Below the pieces are notes generated by a model. It saw nothing but the letters and a program-made list of their open reading frames with translations, had not been told where the DNA came from and did not search any database. Shown here in pieces: positions 26,373-34,599 of a DNA stretch of 64,000 bases. The position numbers and the translations under genes were made by a program. Position 1 is the stretch's first letter, and each line of letters opens with the position of its first letter. Source of the stretch: RGIG7213 sp045124505 (GTDB lineage Bacteria > Bacillota > Clostridia > Oscillospirales > CAG-272). The DNA lies in the NCBI GenBank assembly GCA_045124505.1, contig JBGVLZ010000032.1:9278-73277 (forward strand), read 5' to 3'.

Positions 26373-26393
26373 AATAATCCCCTCCAAACTTAA

Positions 26394-26708
26394 TTAATTG
26401 TGTACATCATTTTGTTTATTTGACACCGTTTTATGAAACTCGGATATCAATATCCGTATTTCACGGTTTGTCAGATCTGTTTTACCGTCCTTCAGCCCCT
26501 CATCGGTCACCGAGAATCCGGTAAGCCTTAAATGCTTCAGCTTTTTCTTTTTCGGCTTTTGCACCCGCCTTGTGCGTCCGTCCGCAATATATGCATATTC
26601 ACCGACACACTCGGTAATGATACAGTATATCCCCGCATCATGTCCCGACATCGAAAGTGCAACAGCACCGACTGTACCTTGTCTTACACACGGCTTGAAT
26701 ATCCGCAT
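26394..26708 (-). CDS. KOW-domain RNA-binding protein (L14e/L6e/L27e-like)
   Basis: A 104-residue protein found between map and infA in many Clostridia. The N-terminal half has a KOW-like segment (VRQGTVGAVALSMSGHDAGI followed by YCIITE) like the start of eukaryotic L14e/L6e/L27e, and a basic stretch RRVQKPKKKKLKHLRLTGF. Binding to ribosomal RNA is inferred. The start ATG lacks a strong ribosome site, and the gene begins 4 bases after the map stop. Confidence 0.75.
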   Translation of the reverse strand: MRIFKPCVRQGTVGAVALSMSGHDAGIYCIITECVGEYAYIADGRTRRVQKPKKKKLKHLRLTGFSVTDEGLKDGKTDLTNREIRILISEFHKTVSNKQNDVHN

Positions 26709-26711
26709 ACT

Positions 26712-27461
26712 TTAAACCTTAGTTAAGAGTACCGGCTCGCCGTCTGTGATGAGTACCGTGTGCTCATAATGTGCGGAAAGCGATCCGTCGGAGGTCTTTA
26801 CACACCAGCCGTCGGGCATTTCCTTGACACCGTGCGAACCGATATTCACCATAGGTTCAATGGCGATCGTCATTCCGGGGTAAAGGCGAACGCCTCTGCC
26901 CGCTGTTCCGAAGTTCGGTACTTCGGGATCTTCATGAAGCTCTCTGCCCACACCGTGACCGATATACTTCCTTACGACCGAATAACCGTACGATCTGACA
27001 TGGTAATCTATTGCAGAGCCGATATCACCGATACGGCAACCTGCTCTTGCAAAGCTGACACCTTTGTAAAAGGCTTCTTTTGTGGCTTCTATCAGTTTTT
27101 TGGCATTCTCCGAAGCGTTACCGCAAACAAAAGTATTTGCGCTGTCACCGTTGAAGCCCTGATAGCAAGCCCCGACATCTATCTTGACGATATCACCGTC
27201 TTTGATGATGCGGTCCTTTGAGGGTATCCCGTGGATAACCTCATCGTTTATACTTATACATGCGCTTGCGGGAAATCCGCCGTAGCCGAGAAACGAGGGC
27301 TTAGCACCGCACTTTTCAATATGATGGCGAATTATGTCATCAATGTGCTTCGTGCTGACGCCTTCTTTTACAGCCTCACCGCCAAGGCAGAGCGCCTCGC
27401 CTGTGATTCTGCCGGCTATTTTCATAAGCTTAATGTCTTCAGTATTTTTGATGTGTATCAT
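26712..27461 (-). CDS. map: Methionine aminopeptidase type I
   Basis: It removes N-terminal Met from new proteins. The 249 residues contain the dimetal ligands: Asp in VKIDVGACYQGFNGDSANTF, His in GHGVGRELHEDPEVPNFG, and Glu in AIEPMVNIG and HYEHTVLIT. It lies in the spc operon after adk. Confidence 0.97.
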   Translation of the reverse strand: MIHIKNTEDIKLMKIAGRITGEALCLGGEAVKEGVSTKHIDDIIRHHIEKCGAKPSFLGYGGFPASACISINDEVIHGIPSKDRIIKDGDIVKIDVGACYQGFNGDSANTFVCGNASENAKKLIEATKEAFYKGVSFARAGCRIGDIGSAIDYHVRSYGYSVVRKYIGHGVGRELHEDPEVPNFGTAGRGVRLYPGMTIAIEPMVNIGSHGVKEMPDGWCVKTSDGSLSAHYEHTVLITDGEPVLLTKV

Positions 27462-27463
27462 AA

Positions 27464-28108
27464 TTAATTTTTTGACGCCTTGTCGATAACCGCAAGAGTA
27501 AGTGCCGTTGTATCAGCAAGCTCCTCCTGTCCTTCGACAATCTGCAGTTTGCCTGTGGATTTATAATAATCCTTCAGGGGTTCTGTCGTTTCGTGGTATA
27601 CTTCAAGACGCTGAAGCACTACCTCAGGGCGGTCATCCTTTCTTATCGAAAGCTCTGCACCGCATTTGCTGCAATGCACGCCGTCCTCGGAAGGCTTGTA
27701 AAGTGTGTGGTAAGATGCGCTGCAGTTAGGGCAAACGCGTCTTCCGCTCATACGCTTTACGATGTCATCGTCCGATACCTCAATGGAAATTACGAGATCC
27801 ATCGGTATGCCCATTTTATCAAGGGCTTCCGCCTGCGGAACCGTTCTGGGAAATCCGTCAAGAATGAAACCGTTTTTGCAGTCATCCTCGGAAAGTCTTT
27901 CCTTAATGATTCCTATTACGACCTCGTCGGGAACGAGCTTGCCGCCGTCGGTATACGATTGTGCGGCAAGTCCCATTTCCGTTTTGTTTTTAATTGCTTC
28001 CCGTATAATGGAACCTGTAGAAATCGCAGGTATTGAATATTTCTCACTGACGATTTCTGCCTGTGTTCCTTTTCCGGCGCCGGGTGCACCAAGGAATATT
28101 ATCTTCAT
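27464..28108 (-). CDS. adk: Adenylate kinase, zinc-lid type
   Basis: It interconverts ATP, AMP and ADP. The 214 residues have the P-loop GAPGAGKGTQ at 7-16, the AMP site DGFPRTVPQAEAL and a long lid with two CxxC pairs (VCPNCSASYH and HCSKCGAEL), the zinc-binding form of Gram-positive bacteria. The stop lies 2 bases before the map start. Confidence 0.97.
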   Translation of the reverse strand: MKIIFLGAPGAGKGTQAEIVSEKYSIPAISTGSIIREAIKNKTEMGLAAQSYTDGGKLVPDEVVIGIIKERLSEDDCKNGFILDGFPRTVPQAEALDKMGIPMDLVISIEVSDDDIVKRMSGRRVCPNCSASYHTLYKPSEDGVHCSKCGAELSIRKDDRPEVVLQRLEVYHETTEPLKDYYKSTGKLQIVEGQEELADTTALTLAVIDKASKN

Positions 28109-28126
28109 ATTACCGATCCACCCTGA

Positions 28127-29485
28127 TTACGCCTTCTTAAAGATACCTGTCGGACGACGGTATGTTGTAAGCTGAGCTTCGAGTTCCTTTGTTGTTTCAA
28201 GTGCAACACCTACAACGATAAGAAGTGATGTACCACCGAATGCAACGATACCGAGGCTGCCTGTAAGGAATATGTTTACAAGCAACGGAACGATAGCAAC
28301 GACTGCAAGGAAGAGCGAGCCGAGGAGCGTAATACGATTTGTAACTCTCTGAATGTGATCGGAGGTGGGTTTGCCGGGTCTGATACCGCGTACAAAACCG
28401 CCGTTTTTCTTAAGATTGTTTGCAATTTCGATGGGATTGAAGGAAATTGCAATATAGAAGTAACCGAATGCGATGATAAGCACGAGGAATATGATCGCAT
28501 ACAGCCAGCTTGTATATGAGAACCAGTTGTTTGTGAAATTATACCACCAGCCGGCGAAGCCTGTACCGTCTTTTACACCGGGATAGATAAGTGCTATAGT
28601 CGAAGGGATCGAAACTATCGACTGAGCAAAGATGATAGGCATAACGCCTGTCATGTTCAGCTTGATAGGAAGATCGCTGTTCTGACCGCCGAGCATCTTT
28701 CTGCCCTGTACACGCTTTGCATATGTTATCTTGATTCTTCTTTCAGCACCTGTCATGTAAACAAGGAATGCTATTGCAACAATGAAGAACAGGATAACAC
28801 CGATGGAGAGAAGTACAAACCAGTGCATAGCCATGGGCTTTTCACCAACACGGTTTGTATAGTAGAATGTGTAAATCATCTGAGGAACGCTGGAAAGGAT
28901 GTTGATAAAGAGTATTATCGAAATACCGTTTCCGATTCCGTGCTCGTTGATCTTTTCACCAAGCCACATAATGAGCGCCGCACCTGCACAGTAGCAAGCG
29001 ATTATAACGAACGCTGTAAAGAATGTGTTAAAGCCTGCATTCGAGAACAACTTGATGTTTACGATGTTGCCTTCGGATTTAAGATACTTGTAATAACCGT
29101 AAGCTGTGATAAGTGCAAGACCTATCGTCACGTAACGGGTATATTTATCGATCTTTCTTCTTCCTTCTTCGCCGCCTTCTTTAGACAGTCTCTCAAGTGC
29201 GGGGATCGCAACTGCAAGAAGCTGCATAACGATGGAAGCTGTGATGTACGGGGAGATTGAAAGAGCGAACAGTGTTGCCTTTGTAAATGCTTCACCTGCG
29301 ATAATACTGAAGTATGAAAGCAAGGAGCTGTCTGTTATTGCAGCAACTTCGCTGAACAGAGCAGGATTTACATAAGGAACGGGGATAACTGAACCTATAC
29401 GGTACAGTACAACTATAAAGAGCGTAAAAAGTATTCTTTTACGCAGTTCGGGAACATTCCACGCATCGCGAAGTGTTTTTAACAT
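28127..29485 (-). CDS. secY: Protein translocase subunit SecY
   Basis: The channel-forming subunit of the Sec translocon in the cytoplasmic membrane. The 452 residues show ten helices, the family region SPYITASIVMQLLAVAIPAL, the cytosolic loop AERRIKITYAKRVQGRKMLGG that contacts SecA and ribosomes, and RGIRPGKPT. It follows rplO by one base. Confidence 0.98.
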   Translation of the reverse strand: MLKTLRDAWNVPELRKRILFTLFIVVLYRIGSVIPVPYVNPALFSEVAAITDSSLLSYFSIIAGEAFTKATLFALSISPYITASIVMQLLAVAIPALERLSKEGGEEGRRKIDKYTRYVTIGLALITAYGYYKYLKSEGNIVNIKLFSNAGFNTFFTAFVIIACYCAGAALIMWLGEKINEHGIGNGISIILFINILSSVPQMIYTFYYTNRVGEKPMAMHWFVLLSIGVILFFIVAIAFLVYMTGAERRIKITYAKRVQGRKMLGGQNSDLPIKLNMTGVMPIIFAQSIVSIPSTIALIYPGVKDGTGFAGWWYNFTNNWFSYTSWLYAIIFLVLIIAFGYFYIAISFNPIEIANNLKKNGGFVRGIRPGKPTSDHIQRVTNRITLLGSLFLAVVAIVPLLVNIFLTGSLGIVAFGGTSLLIVVGVALETTKELEAQLTTYRRPTGIFKKA

Positions 29486-29486
29486 C

Positions 29487-29927
29487 TCACTTCACCTCGG
29501 TCTTTCCGCCGGCAGCTTCAATCTTAGCTTTAGCGCCTGCAGAGAAGATCGAAGCCTCTACAGTGAGCTTTTTAGTAAGTTCGCCGTTGCCGAGAACCTT
29601 AAGGCCGTCATAAGACTTTCTGATGATACGCTTATCCAAAAGCAGATCAAGCGTAACTGTCGTTCCGTTGTCAAAAACTTCAAGATCAGAAACATTTACG
29701 ATAGCGTAAGTAGTAGCGAATTTATTGTTAAATCCTCTCTTGGGAAGTTTTCTGTACAGCGGGATCTGACCACCTTCAAATCCGGGTCTTACACCGCCAC
29801 CTGAACGAGCATTCTGACCCTTATGACCCTTACCTGCGGTTTTACCGTTACCGGAACCGGGGCCTCTACCCTTGCGCCAAGCCTGCTTAGCAGAGCCTGC
29901 AGCGGGAGAAAGTTCATGGAGCTTCAT
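29487..29927 (-). CDS. rplO: 50S ribosomal protein L15
   Basis: A late-assembling large-subunit protein. The glycine- and lysine-rich N terminus (MKLHELSPAAGSAK, then GRGPGSGNGKTAGKGHKGQN) and FEGGQIPLYRKLPKRGFNN are diagnostic. 146 residues, normal length. Confidence 0.98.
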   Translation of the reverse strand: MKLHELSPAAGSAKQAWRKGRGPGSGNGKTAGKGHKGQNARSGGGVRPGFEGGQIPLYRKLPKRGFNNKFATTYAIVNVSDLEVFDNGTTVTLDLLLDKRIIRKSYDGLKVLGNGELTKKLTVEASIFSAGAKAKIEAAGGKTEVK

Positions 29928-29963
29928 TTGGTATCCTCCTTATTATATATTTTTGTATCCGCC

Positions 29964-30137
29964 TTAAGCTTCTTCAACCTTAACAAGGTGGGATACTATT
30001 GTGATTTTGCCGTCGAGAGCGGCACATTTCTTCTGAACGGTATAGTCACCGATCTTGTGAAGGCCGAGGGATTCTGCCGTTGCCTTCTGCTTCGGCTTTG
30101 TACCTATAAGACTCTTAATAAGTGTTACCTTTACCAT
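29964..30137 (-). CDS. rpmD: 50S ribosomal protein L30
   Basis: A 57-residue protein, MVKVTLIKSLIGTKPKQKAT at the N terminus and LGLHKIGDYTV in the middle, matching bacterial L30. It lies between rpsE and rplO with a GGAGGC ribosome site. Confidence 0.97.
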   Translation of the reverse strand: MVKVTLIKSLIGTKPKQKATAESLGLHKIGDYTVQKKCAALDGKITIVSHLVKVEEA

Positions 30138-30149
30138 TTGTCTGCCTCC

Positions 30150-30653
30150 TTAACCCTTAAGCTCAGATGCGGACTTGCCGCGCATAGCAGCAACTTCTTC
30201 TGCTGTTCTGAGGGCTTTCAAGCCTTCAAATGTAGCCTTTACAACGTTGCCGGGGTTGTTGGAACGCAAGCACTTAGCTCTGATATCCTTGATACCCGCC
30301 ATGTCGATAACGGCTCTTACATAACCACCGGCGATGACACCTGTACCTGTTGAAGCGGGCTTGAGAAGAACGCGGCCTGCGCCAAACTCACCGATAACTT
30401 CGTGAGGAATAGTTGTTCCGACTGTGGAAACTTTGATAAGATTTTTCTTTGCATCTTCAATGCCTTTACGGATAGCATCCGGAACTTCGGCTGCCTTTCC
30501 GAGACCGTAGCCTACATGACCGTTACCGTCGCCTACAACCATGATAGCTGTGAAGCGTGCAATACGACCACCTTTAACGGTTTTGGAAACACGATTGATT
30601 TTTACAAGCCTTTCCTGAAGCTCAAGTCCGTTGGGATTAATTCTCTTTGCCAT
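30150..30653 (-). CDS. rpsE: 30S ribosomal protein S5
   Basis: A decoding-accuracy protein of the small subunit. The 167 residues include the RNA-binding KTVKGGRIARFTAIMVVGDG and GYGLGKAAEVPDAIRKG, and the S5 C-terminal domain with STGTGVIAGGYVRAV. Confidence 0.98.
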   Translation of the reverse strand: MAKRINPNGLELQERLVKINRVSKTVKGGRIARFTAIMVVGDGNGHVGYGLGKAAEVPDAIRKGIEDAKKNLIKVSTVGTTIPHEVIGEFGAGRVLLKPASTGTGVIAGGYVRAVIDMAGIKDIRAKCLRSNNPGNVVKATFEGLKALRTAEEVAAMRGKSASELKG

Positions 30654-30665
30654 ATTATCCTCCTA

Positions 30666-31025
30666 TTAAAACTTCAGTCCGGCTTCGCGTGCGCCGTCCG
30701 CAAGCTCTTTAACACGGCCGTGGTAAACGTAACCGCCACGGTCAAAAACAACCTCATTGATGCCCTTGTCCATTGCTCTCTTTGCGATTGTTTCGCCAAC
30801 TTTTTTAGCTGCCTCTTTATTTCCGCCGTTTCCTTCAAAGCCCTTTTCAAGGGTGGAAGCGGAAACAAGTGTGATTCCGGCAACATCATCGATCACCTGA
30901 ACGGAGATGTTGTTAGCGGAACGATACACACACAGACGAGGACGTTCCGGTGTACCGGAGATCTTTGCTCTGACTCTCTTATGTCTCTTGAGTCTTTGTG
31001 CATTACTGTCTTTTCTCGATACCAT
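30666..31025 (-). CDS. rplR: 50S ribosomal protein L18
   Basis: It delivers 5S rRNA to the large subunit. 119 residues; the family features RLKRHKRVRAKISGTPERPR, LCVYRSANNISVQVIDD and FDRGGYVYHGRVKELADGAR are clear. Confidence 0.98.
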   Translation of the reverse strand: MVSRKDSNAQRLKRHKRVRAKISGTPERPRLCVYRSANNISVQVIDDVAGITLVSASTLEKGFEGNGGNKEAAKKVGETIAKRAMDKGINEVVFDRGGYVYHGRVKELADGAREAGLKF

Positions 31026-31043
31026 CTTACTTCTCTCCTTTCA

Positions 31044-31583
31044 TTATTTACCAGTTTTTCCGGCCTTGCGGCGGATTTTTTCGTCGGAGTACTTAACACC
31101 CTTGCCATGGTAGGGTTCGGGGGGTCTCTTGCCTCTGATAACAGCTGCCATCTGACCTACTTCCTGCTTGTCGATACCTGACACGATGATCTTGTTGGGA
31201 TCGGGAACTTCAAACTTGATAGTATCTGTTTCATCGATCGTGATACCGTGTGAGTAACCGAGAACGAGTGACAAGCTCTTGCCTGTCTTCGCAACTCTGT
31301 AACCGACACCGACGATTTCGAGTGTCTTCTGATAGCCTTCGGAAACACCAACAACCATGTTGTTGAGAAGTGTTCTTGTAAGGCCGTGAAGCGCTTTGTG
31401 TTCTTTTTCATCGGAAGGACGTGTAACATTGAGTACAAGACCGTCTTTCTCGATTTTCATTGCAGGGCTGAGCTGTTTTGTAAGTGTACCCTTGGGACCC
31501 TTAACAGTAACAAGGTTGCCCTCTTCGATCTTTACATCCACACCAGCGGGAACTGTGATCGGCATTCTACCTATTCTTGACAT
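31044..31583 (-). CDS. rplF: 50S ribosomal protein L6
   Basis: A large-subunit protein near the factor-binding site. The 179 residues begin MSRIGRMPITVPAGVDVKIE and end with RGKRPPEPYHGKGVKYSDEK then IRRKAGKTGK. The ATG at 31583 has GGGAGGT upstream; a longer frame to 31610 is not supported. Confidence 0.97.
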   Translation of the reverse strand: MSRIGRMPITVPAGVDVKIEEGNLVTVKGPKGTLTKQLSPAMKIEKDGLVLNVTRPSDEKEHKALHGLTRTLLNNMVVGVSEGYQKTLEIVGVGYRVAKTGKSLSLVLGYSHGITIDETDTIKFEVPDPNKIIVSGIDKQEVGQMAAVIRGKRPPEPYHGKGVKYSDEKIRRKAGKTGK

Positions 31584-31599
31584 CTGCTCTACCTCCCGC

Positions 31600-31998
31600 T
31601 TACCATACAAAGGCGATTATTTCGCCGCCGATGTTGAGGCTTCTTGCCTTCTTATCGGTCATGATACCTTTGGATGTTGATACGATAGCTACGCCGAGTC
31701 CGTTCATGACTCTGGGCATATCTTCGCAATTTGAATAAACTCTCAAACCGGGCTTGGAAACTCTGCGAAGGCCCTGAAGGATCTTCTGTTTGCCCTGACC
31801 GTATTTAAGTGTTACTCTGATTATACCCTGCTTGCCATCCTCGATGATCTGAGCGCTCTTGATGTAGCCCTCTTCAACAAGAATGTCCGCGATGGATTTC
31901 TTCATCTTGGATGCGGGTATGTCTACTGTTTCGTGCTTTGCGTTGTTTGCATTGCGGATTCTTGTGAGCATATCCGCAATTACGTCTGACATCTGCAT
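31600..31998 (-). CDS. rpsH: 30S ribosomal protein S8
   Basis: A primary binder of 16S rRNA and, in several bacteria, regulator of the spc operon. 132 residues; SDVIADMLTRIRNANNAKH and GVAIVSTSKGIMTDKKAR are diagnostic. AGGAGG lies 8 bases before the first ATG. Confidence 0.97.
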   Translation of the reverse strand: MQMSDVIADMLTRIRNANNAKHETVDIPASKMKKSIADILVEEGYIKSAQIIEDGKQGIIRVTLKYGQGKQKILQGLRRVSKPGLRVYSNCEDMPRVMNGLGVAIVSTSKGIMTDKKARSLNIGGEIIAFVW

Positions 31999-32111
31999 TT
32001 TAATATCCTCCTATGCAAGTAATGTTTTTGTTCTTGCCGCCGCAAATTGCGGCAAAAGTACGCCGGTTAAGCCTTTGGCTTCCTGTCGTAGAACGGAGCT
32101 AAAATTTATGA

Positions 32112-32297
32112 TTACCAGCTTGCTTTCTTTACGCCGGGAATCTGACCTTTGTATGCAAGCTCTCTGAAGCAGATACGGCAAATACCGTATTTGCGGAGGT
32201 AAGCATGGGGACGGCCGCAAATTTTGCATCTGTTGTATTCACGTGTGGAATACTTCTGCGGACGCTGCTGCTTTAAGATCATAGCCTTCTTTGCCAT
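32112..32297 (-). CDS. rpsZ: 30S ribosomal protein S14, zinc-binding type
   Basis: 61 residues with two CxxC pairs (RCKICGRPHAY and ICRICFRELA), the short zinc-binding S14 form. It lies between rplE and rpsH. The 113-base gap to rpsH has no gene and contains a GC-rich hairpin (GCCGCCGCAAATTGCGGC, near 32037-32054). Confidence 0.97.
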   Translation of the reverse strand: MAKKAMILKQQRPQKYSTREYNRCKICGRPHAYLRKYGICRICFRELAYKGQIPGVKKASW

Positions 32298-32311
32298 TTC
32301 CTATTTCCTCC

Positions 32312-32854
32312 TTATTCCTTGGAAAAGGGTGCGCCCATAAGGGTGAGCAACTCTTTTGCTTCTTCATCTGTCTTTGCTGTTGTAACAAATACGATATCCA
32401 TACCTCTGATCTTGTCAACCTTATCGTATTCGATTTCGGGGAATATCAACTGTTCCTTAAGACCGAGAGCGTAGTTACCTCTGCCGTCGAAAGCGTTGGG
32501 GTTGATACCCTTGAAGTCACGAACACGGGGAAGAGCGAAGTTGAAGAGCTTATCCATGAATTCGTACATGATCTCGCCGCGAAGTGTAACCTTTGCACCG
32601 ATCTTCATGCCTTCTCTGAGCTTGAAGTTAGCAACGGACTTCTTAGCGAATGTGGGAACTGCCTTCTGACCTGTAATGATCGTAAGGTCGTTGATGATGC
32701 TGTCGATAACCTTGGAGTTATCCTTTGCATCGCCCGCACCTACATTAAGAACGATCTTGTCGAAGCGGGGAATCTGCATTGAGCTTTTGTACTCAAACTT
32801 CTTCAAAAGAGCCGGAGCTGCTTCGTTCTTGTATAAATCTTTCAATCTTGCCAT
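32312..32854 (-). CDS. rplE: 50S ribosomal protein L5
   Basis: It binds 5S rRNA with L18. 180 residues; FEYKSSMQIPRFDKIVLNVG, GAKVTLRGEIMYEFMDKL and the MGAPFSKE end fit the family. Confidence 0.98.
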   Translation of the reverse strand: MARLKDLYKNEAAPALLKKFEYKSSMQIPRFDKIVLNVGAGDAKDNSKVIDSIINDLTIITGQKAVPTFAKKSVANFKLREGMKIGAKVTLRGEIMYEFMDKLFNFALPRVRDFKGINPNAFDGRGNYALGLKEQLIFPEIEYDKVDKIRGMDIVFVTTAKTDEEAKELLTLMGAPFSKE

Positions 32855-32868
32855 AACTCAGCCCCTCC

Positions 32869-33198
32869 TTATATCTCTGCGCCGCACTTAGCGCATACTC
32901 TTGTTTTTGTTGTTTTGCCTGTCTTTTCGTCCTTTTCGAGCTTGAAGTTAACTCTTGTAGGACCGCACTTGCTGCACAGAAGCTGAACCTTGCAAGCGTA
33001 CATAGCACTTTCAACCTGTACTATGTTGCCGTGTTCGCCCTGCTTTCTGGGCTTAACGTGCTTGGAAACGATATTCGCCTTTTCAACGATTACCTTTCCT
33101 TCCTTGGGGGATACCTCAAGGACTTTACCTTTAACGCCTTTGCTGTTTCCGGAAACAACAATGACTTCATCGCCTGTTTTGATATGCAATTTGCTCAT
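32869..33198 (-). CDS. rplX: 50S ribosomal protein L24
   Basis: An assembly initiator of the large subunit. 109 residues with an N-terminal KOW motif (KTGDEVIVVSGNSKGVKGKV) and two CxxC pairs in the C-terminal half (CSKCGPTRVNF and VCAKCGAEI) that could bind zinc. The start at 33198 has GGAGG upstream; an upstream in-frame extension to 33261 lies inside rplN. Confidence 0.95.
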   Translation of the reverse strand: MSKLHIKTGDEVIVVSGNSKGVKGKVLEVSPKEGKVIVEKANIVSKHVKPRKQGEHGNIVQVESAMYACKVQLLCSKCGPTRVNFKLEKDEKTGKTTKTRVCAKCGAEI

Positions 33199-33211
33199 TT
33201 TCGTTTCCTCC

Positions 33212-33580
33212 TTACAGTACTTCGGGTGCAAGTGAGAGGATCTTGAGGTAATCTTTCTCACGAAGCTCTCTTGCTACCGGGCCAAATATACGTGTGCCTC
33301 TGGGCGTTTTATCTTCTCTTATGATAACTGCTGCGTTTTCGTCAAACTTGATCGTTGAGCCGTCTGCTCTTCTAAGACCGTGTCTCGATCTTACGATTAC
33401 TGCCTTAACGACCTCACCTTTCTTGACAGTACCGTTAGGAGCAGCTTTCTTTACGGAACATACAACAACGTCGCCGATGTTTCCGTATCTTCTGCCTGTA
33501 CCGCCAAGGACGCGAATACACATCAGCTCTTTGGCGCCTGTGTTATCGGCTACCTTCATTAATGACTGCTGCTGAATCAT
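33212..33580 (-). CDS. rplN: 50S ribosomal protein L14
   Basis: A subunit-interface protein. 122 residues beginning MIQQQSLMKVADNTGAKELM, with RRADGSTIKFDENAAVII. A 112-base spacer separates it from rpsQ and contains a CACGCCG/CGGCGTG stem (about 33626-33669), an unusually long gap for this operon. Confidence 0.98.
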   Translation of the reverse strand: MIQQQSLMKVADNTGAKELMCIRVLGGTGRRYGNIGDVVVCSVKKAAPNGTVKKGEVVKAVIVRSRHGLRRADGSTIKFDENAAVIIREDKTPRGTRIFGPVARELREKDYLKILSLAPEVL

Positions 33581-33692
33581 GTGTAATTCCTCCTGTATTA
33601 ATAATCACATCTCACAAATCGCGCACGCCGGTGCAGTACGGATACCTTTTATTGGCTTCCTTACGGCGTGGCATTCATCGTAATAATGTAAA

Positions 33693-33950
33693 TTATTTAG
33701 CTTTTTCTATGATTTCTACCATGCGCCATCTCTTGTCTTTGGAGAGAGGTCTTGTTTCGGCTACGCTGATCTTATCGCCTATGCCGCACTCGTTGTTTTC
33801 ATCATGTACCTTCAATCTGATGGTACGCTTCATAACCTTGTTGTACTTCGGGTGCTTAACATGGTCCTCGATTGCAACTACGACAGTTTTGTCCATCTTG
33901 TCGCTTACGACCTTGCCGACTCTGGTTTTTCTAAGATTTCTTTCACTCAT
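33693..33950 (-). CDS. rpsQ: 30S ribosomal protein S17
   Basis: An OB-fold 16S rRNA-binding protein. 85 residues; MSERNLRKTRVGKVVSDKMD and ETRPLSKDKRWRMVEIIEKA are diagnostic. Confidence 0.98.
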   Translation of the reverse strand: MSERNLRKTRVGKVVSDKMDKTVVVAIEDHVKHPKYNKVMKRTIRLKVHDENNECGIGDKISVAETRPLSKDKRWRMVEIIEKAK

Positions 33951-33973
33951 CGACTGTTTCTCCTCTCATGTAC

Positions 33974-34168
33974 TCAGGTTTCGCTCTTCTTCTGCTGAAG
34001 AACCGTCATAACTCTTGCGATGTTACGCTTTGTTTCCGGAATCTTGTTGGGGTTATCCAACTGGTTGATAGAATGCTGGAAACGGAGACGGAATAATTCA
34101 TCTTTCAAATCCTTAAGCTCTTTGTTAAGCTCTTCAACAGTCAATTTTGTAAGTTCTGCTGCCTTCAT
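33974..34168 (-). CDS. rpmC: 50S ribosomal protein L29
   Basis: A 64-residue two-helix protein at the exit tunnel. ELTKLTVEELNKELKDLKDE and LFRLRFQHSINQLDNPNKI fit the family. Confidence 0.97.
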   Translation of the reverse strand: MKAAELTKLTVEELNKELKDLKDELFRLRFQHSINQLDNPNKIPETKRNIARVMTVLQQKKSET

Positions 34169-34173
34169 CTGAA

Positions 34174-34599
34174 TTATACCTCCTCACTTGCGATTTCTTT
34201 TTTAACGAACTTTGTCTTGATAGGAAGCTTGTGGCTTGCAAGACGCATAGCTTCACGTGCTACCTCTTCGGAAACGCCGTCCATTTCGAACATAACTCTG
34301 CCGGGCTTAACAACAGCTACCCAGTATTCGGGTGAACCTTTACCGGAACCCATTCGAGTTTCAGCAGGCTTTTCTGTGATAGGCTTGTCAGGGAATATCT
34401 TTATCCAAACTTTACCGCCACGGCGGATGTAACGTGTCATAGCAATACGGGCTGCTTCGATCTGGTTGGATGTGATCCAAGCTGCTTCAAGGGCCTGCAA
34501 ACCGAATGTACCGTTGGAGACTGTGTTGCCTCTCATCGCTTTGCCCTTGAGTCTGCCTCTCTGGACACGTCTGTATTTAACTCTCTTAGGCATTAACAT
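34174..34599 (-). CDS. rplP: 50S ribosomal protein L16
   Basis: A large-subunit protein near the A-site tRNA elbow. 141 residues beginning MLMPKRVKYRRVQRGRLKG. The ATG at 34599 has GGAGG 9 bases upstream and lies inside the last codons of rpsC (14-base overlap). An apparent longer frame to 34713 is an out-of-frame reading of the rpsC tail. Confidence 0.96.
   Translation of the reverse strand: MLMPKRVKYRRVQRGRLKGKAMRGNTVSNGTFGLQALEAAWITSNQIEAARIAMTRYIRRGGKVWIKIFPDKPITEKPAETRMGSGKGSPEYWVAVVKPGRVMFEMDGVSEEVAREAMRLASHKLPIKTKFVKKEIASEEV

Noticed and set aside
26154..26387. A 77-residue infA starting at TTG 26387
   Set aside because: The TTG lies within the GGAGGGG ribosome site and would add five residues not found in IF-1.
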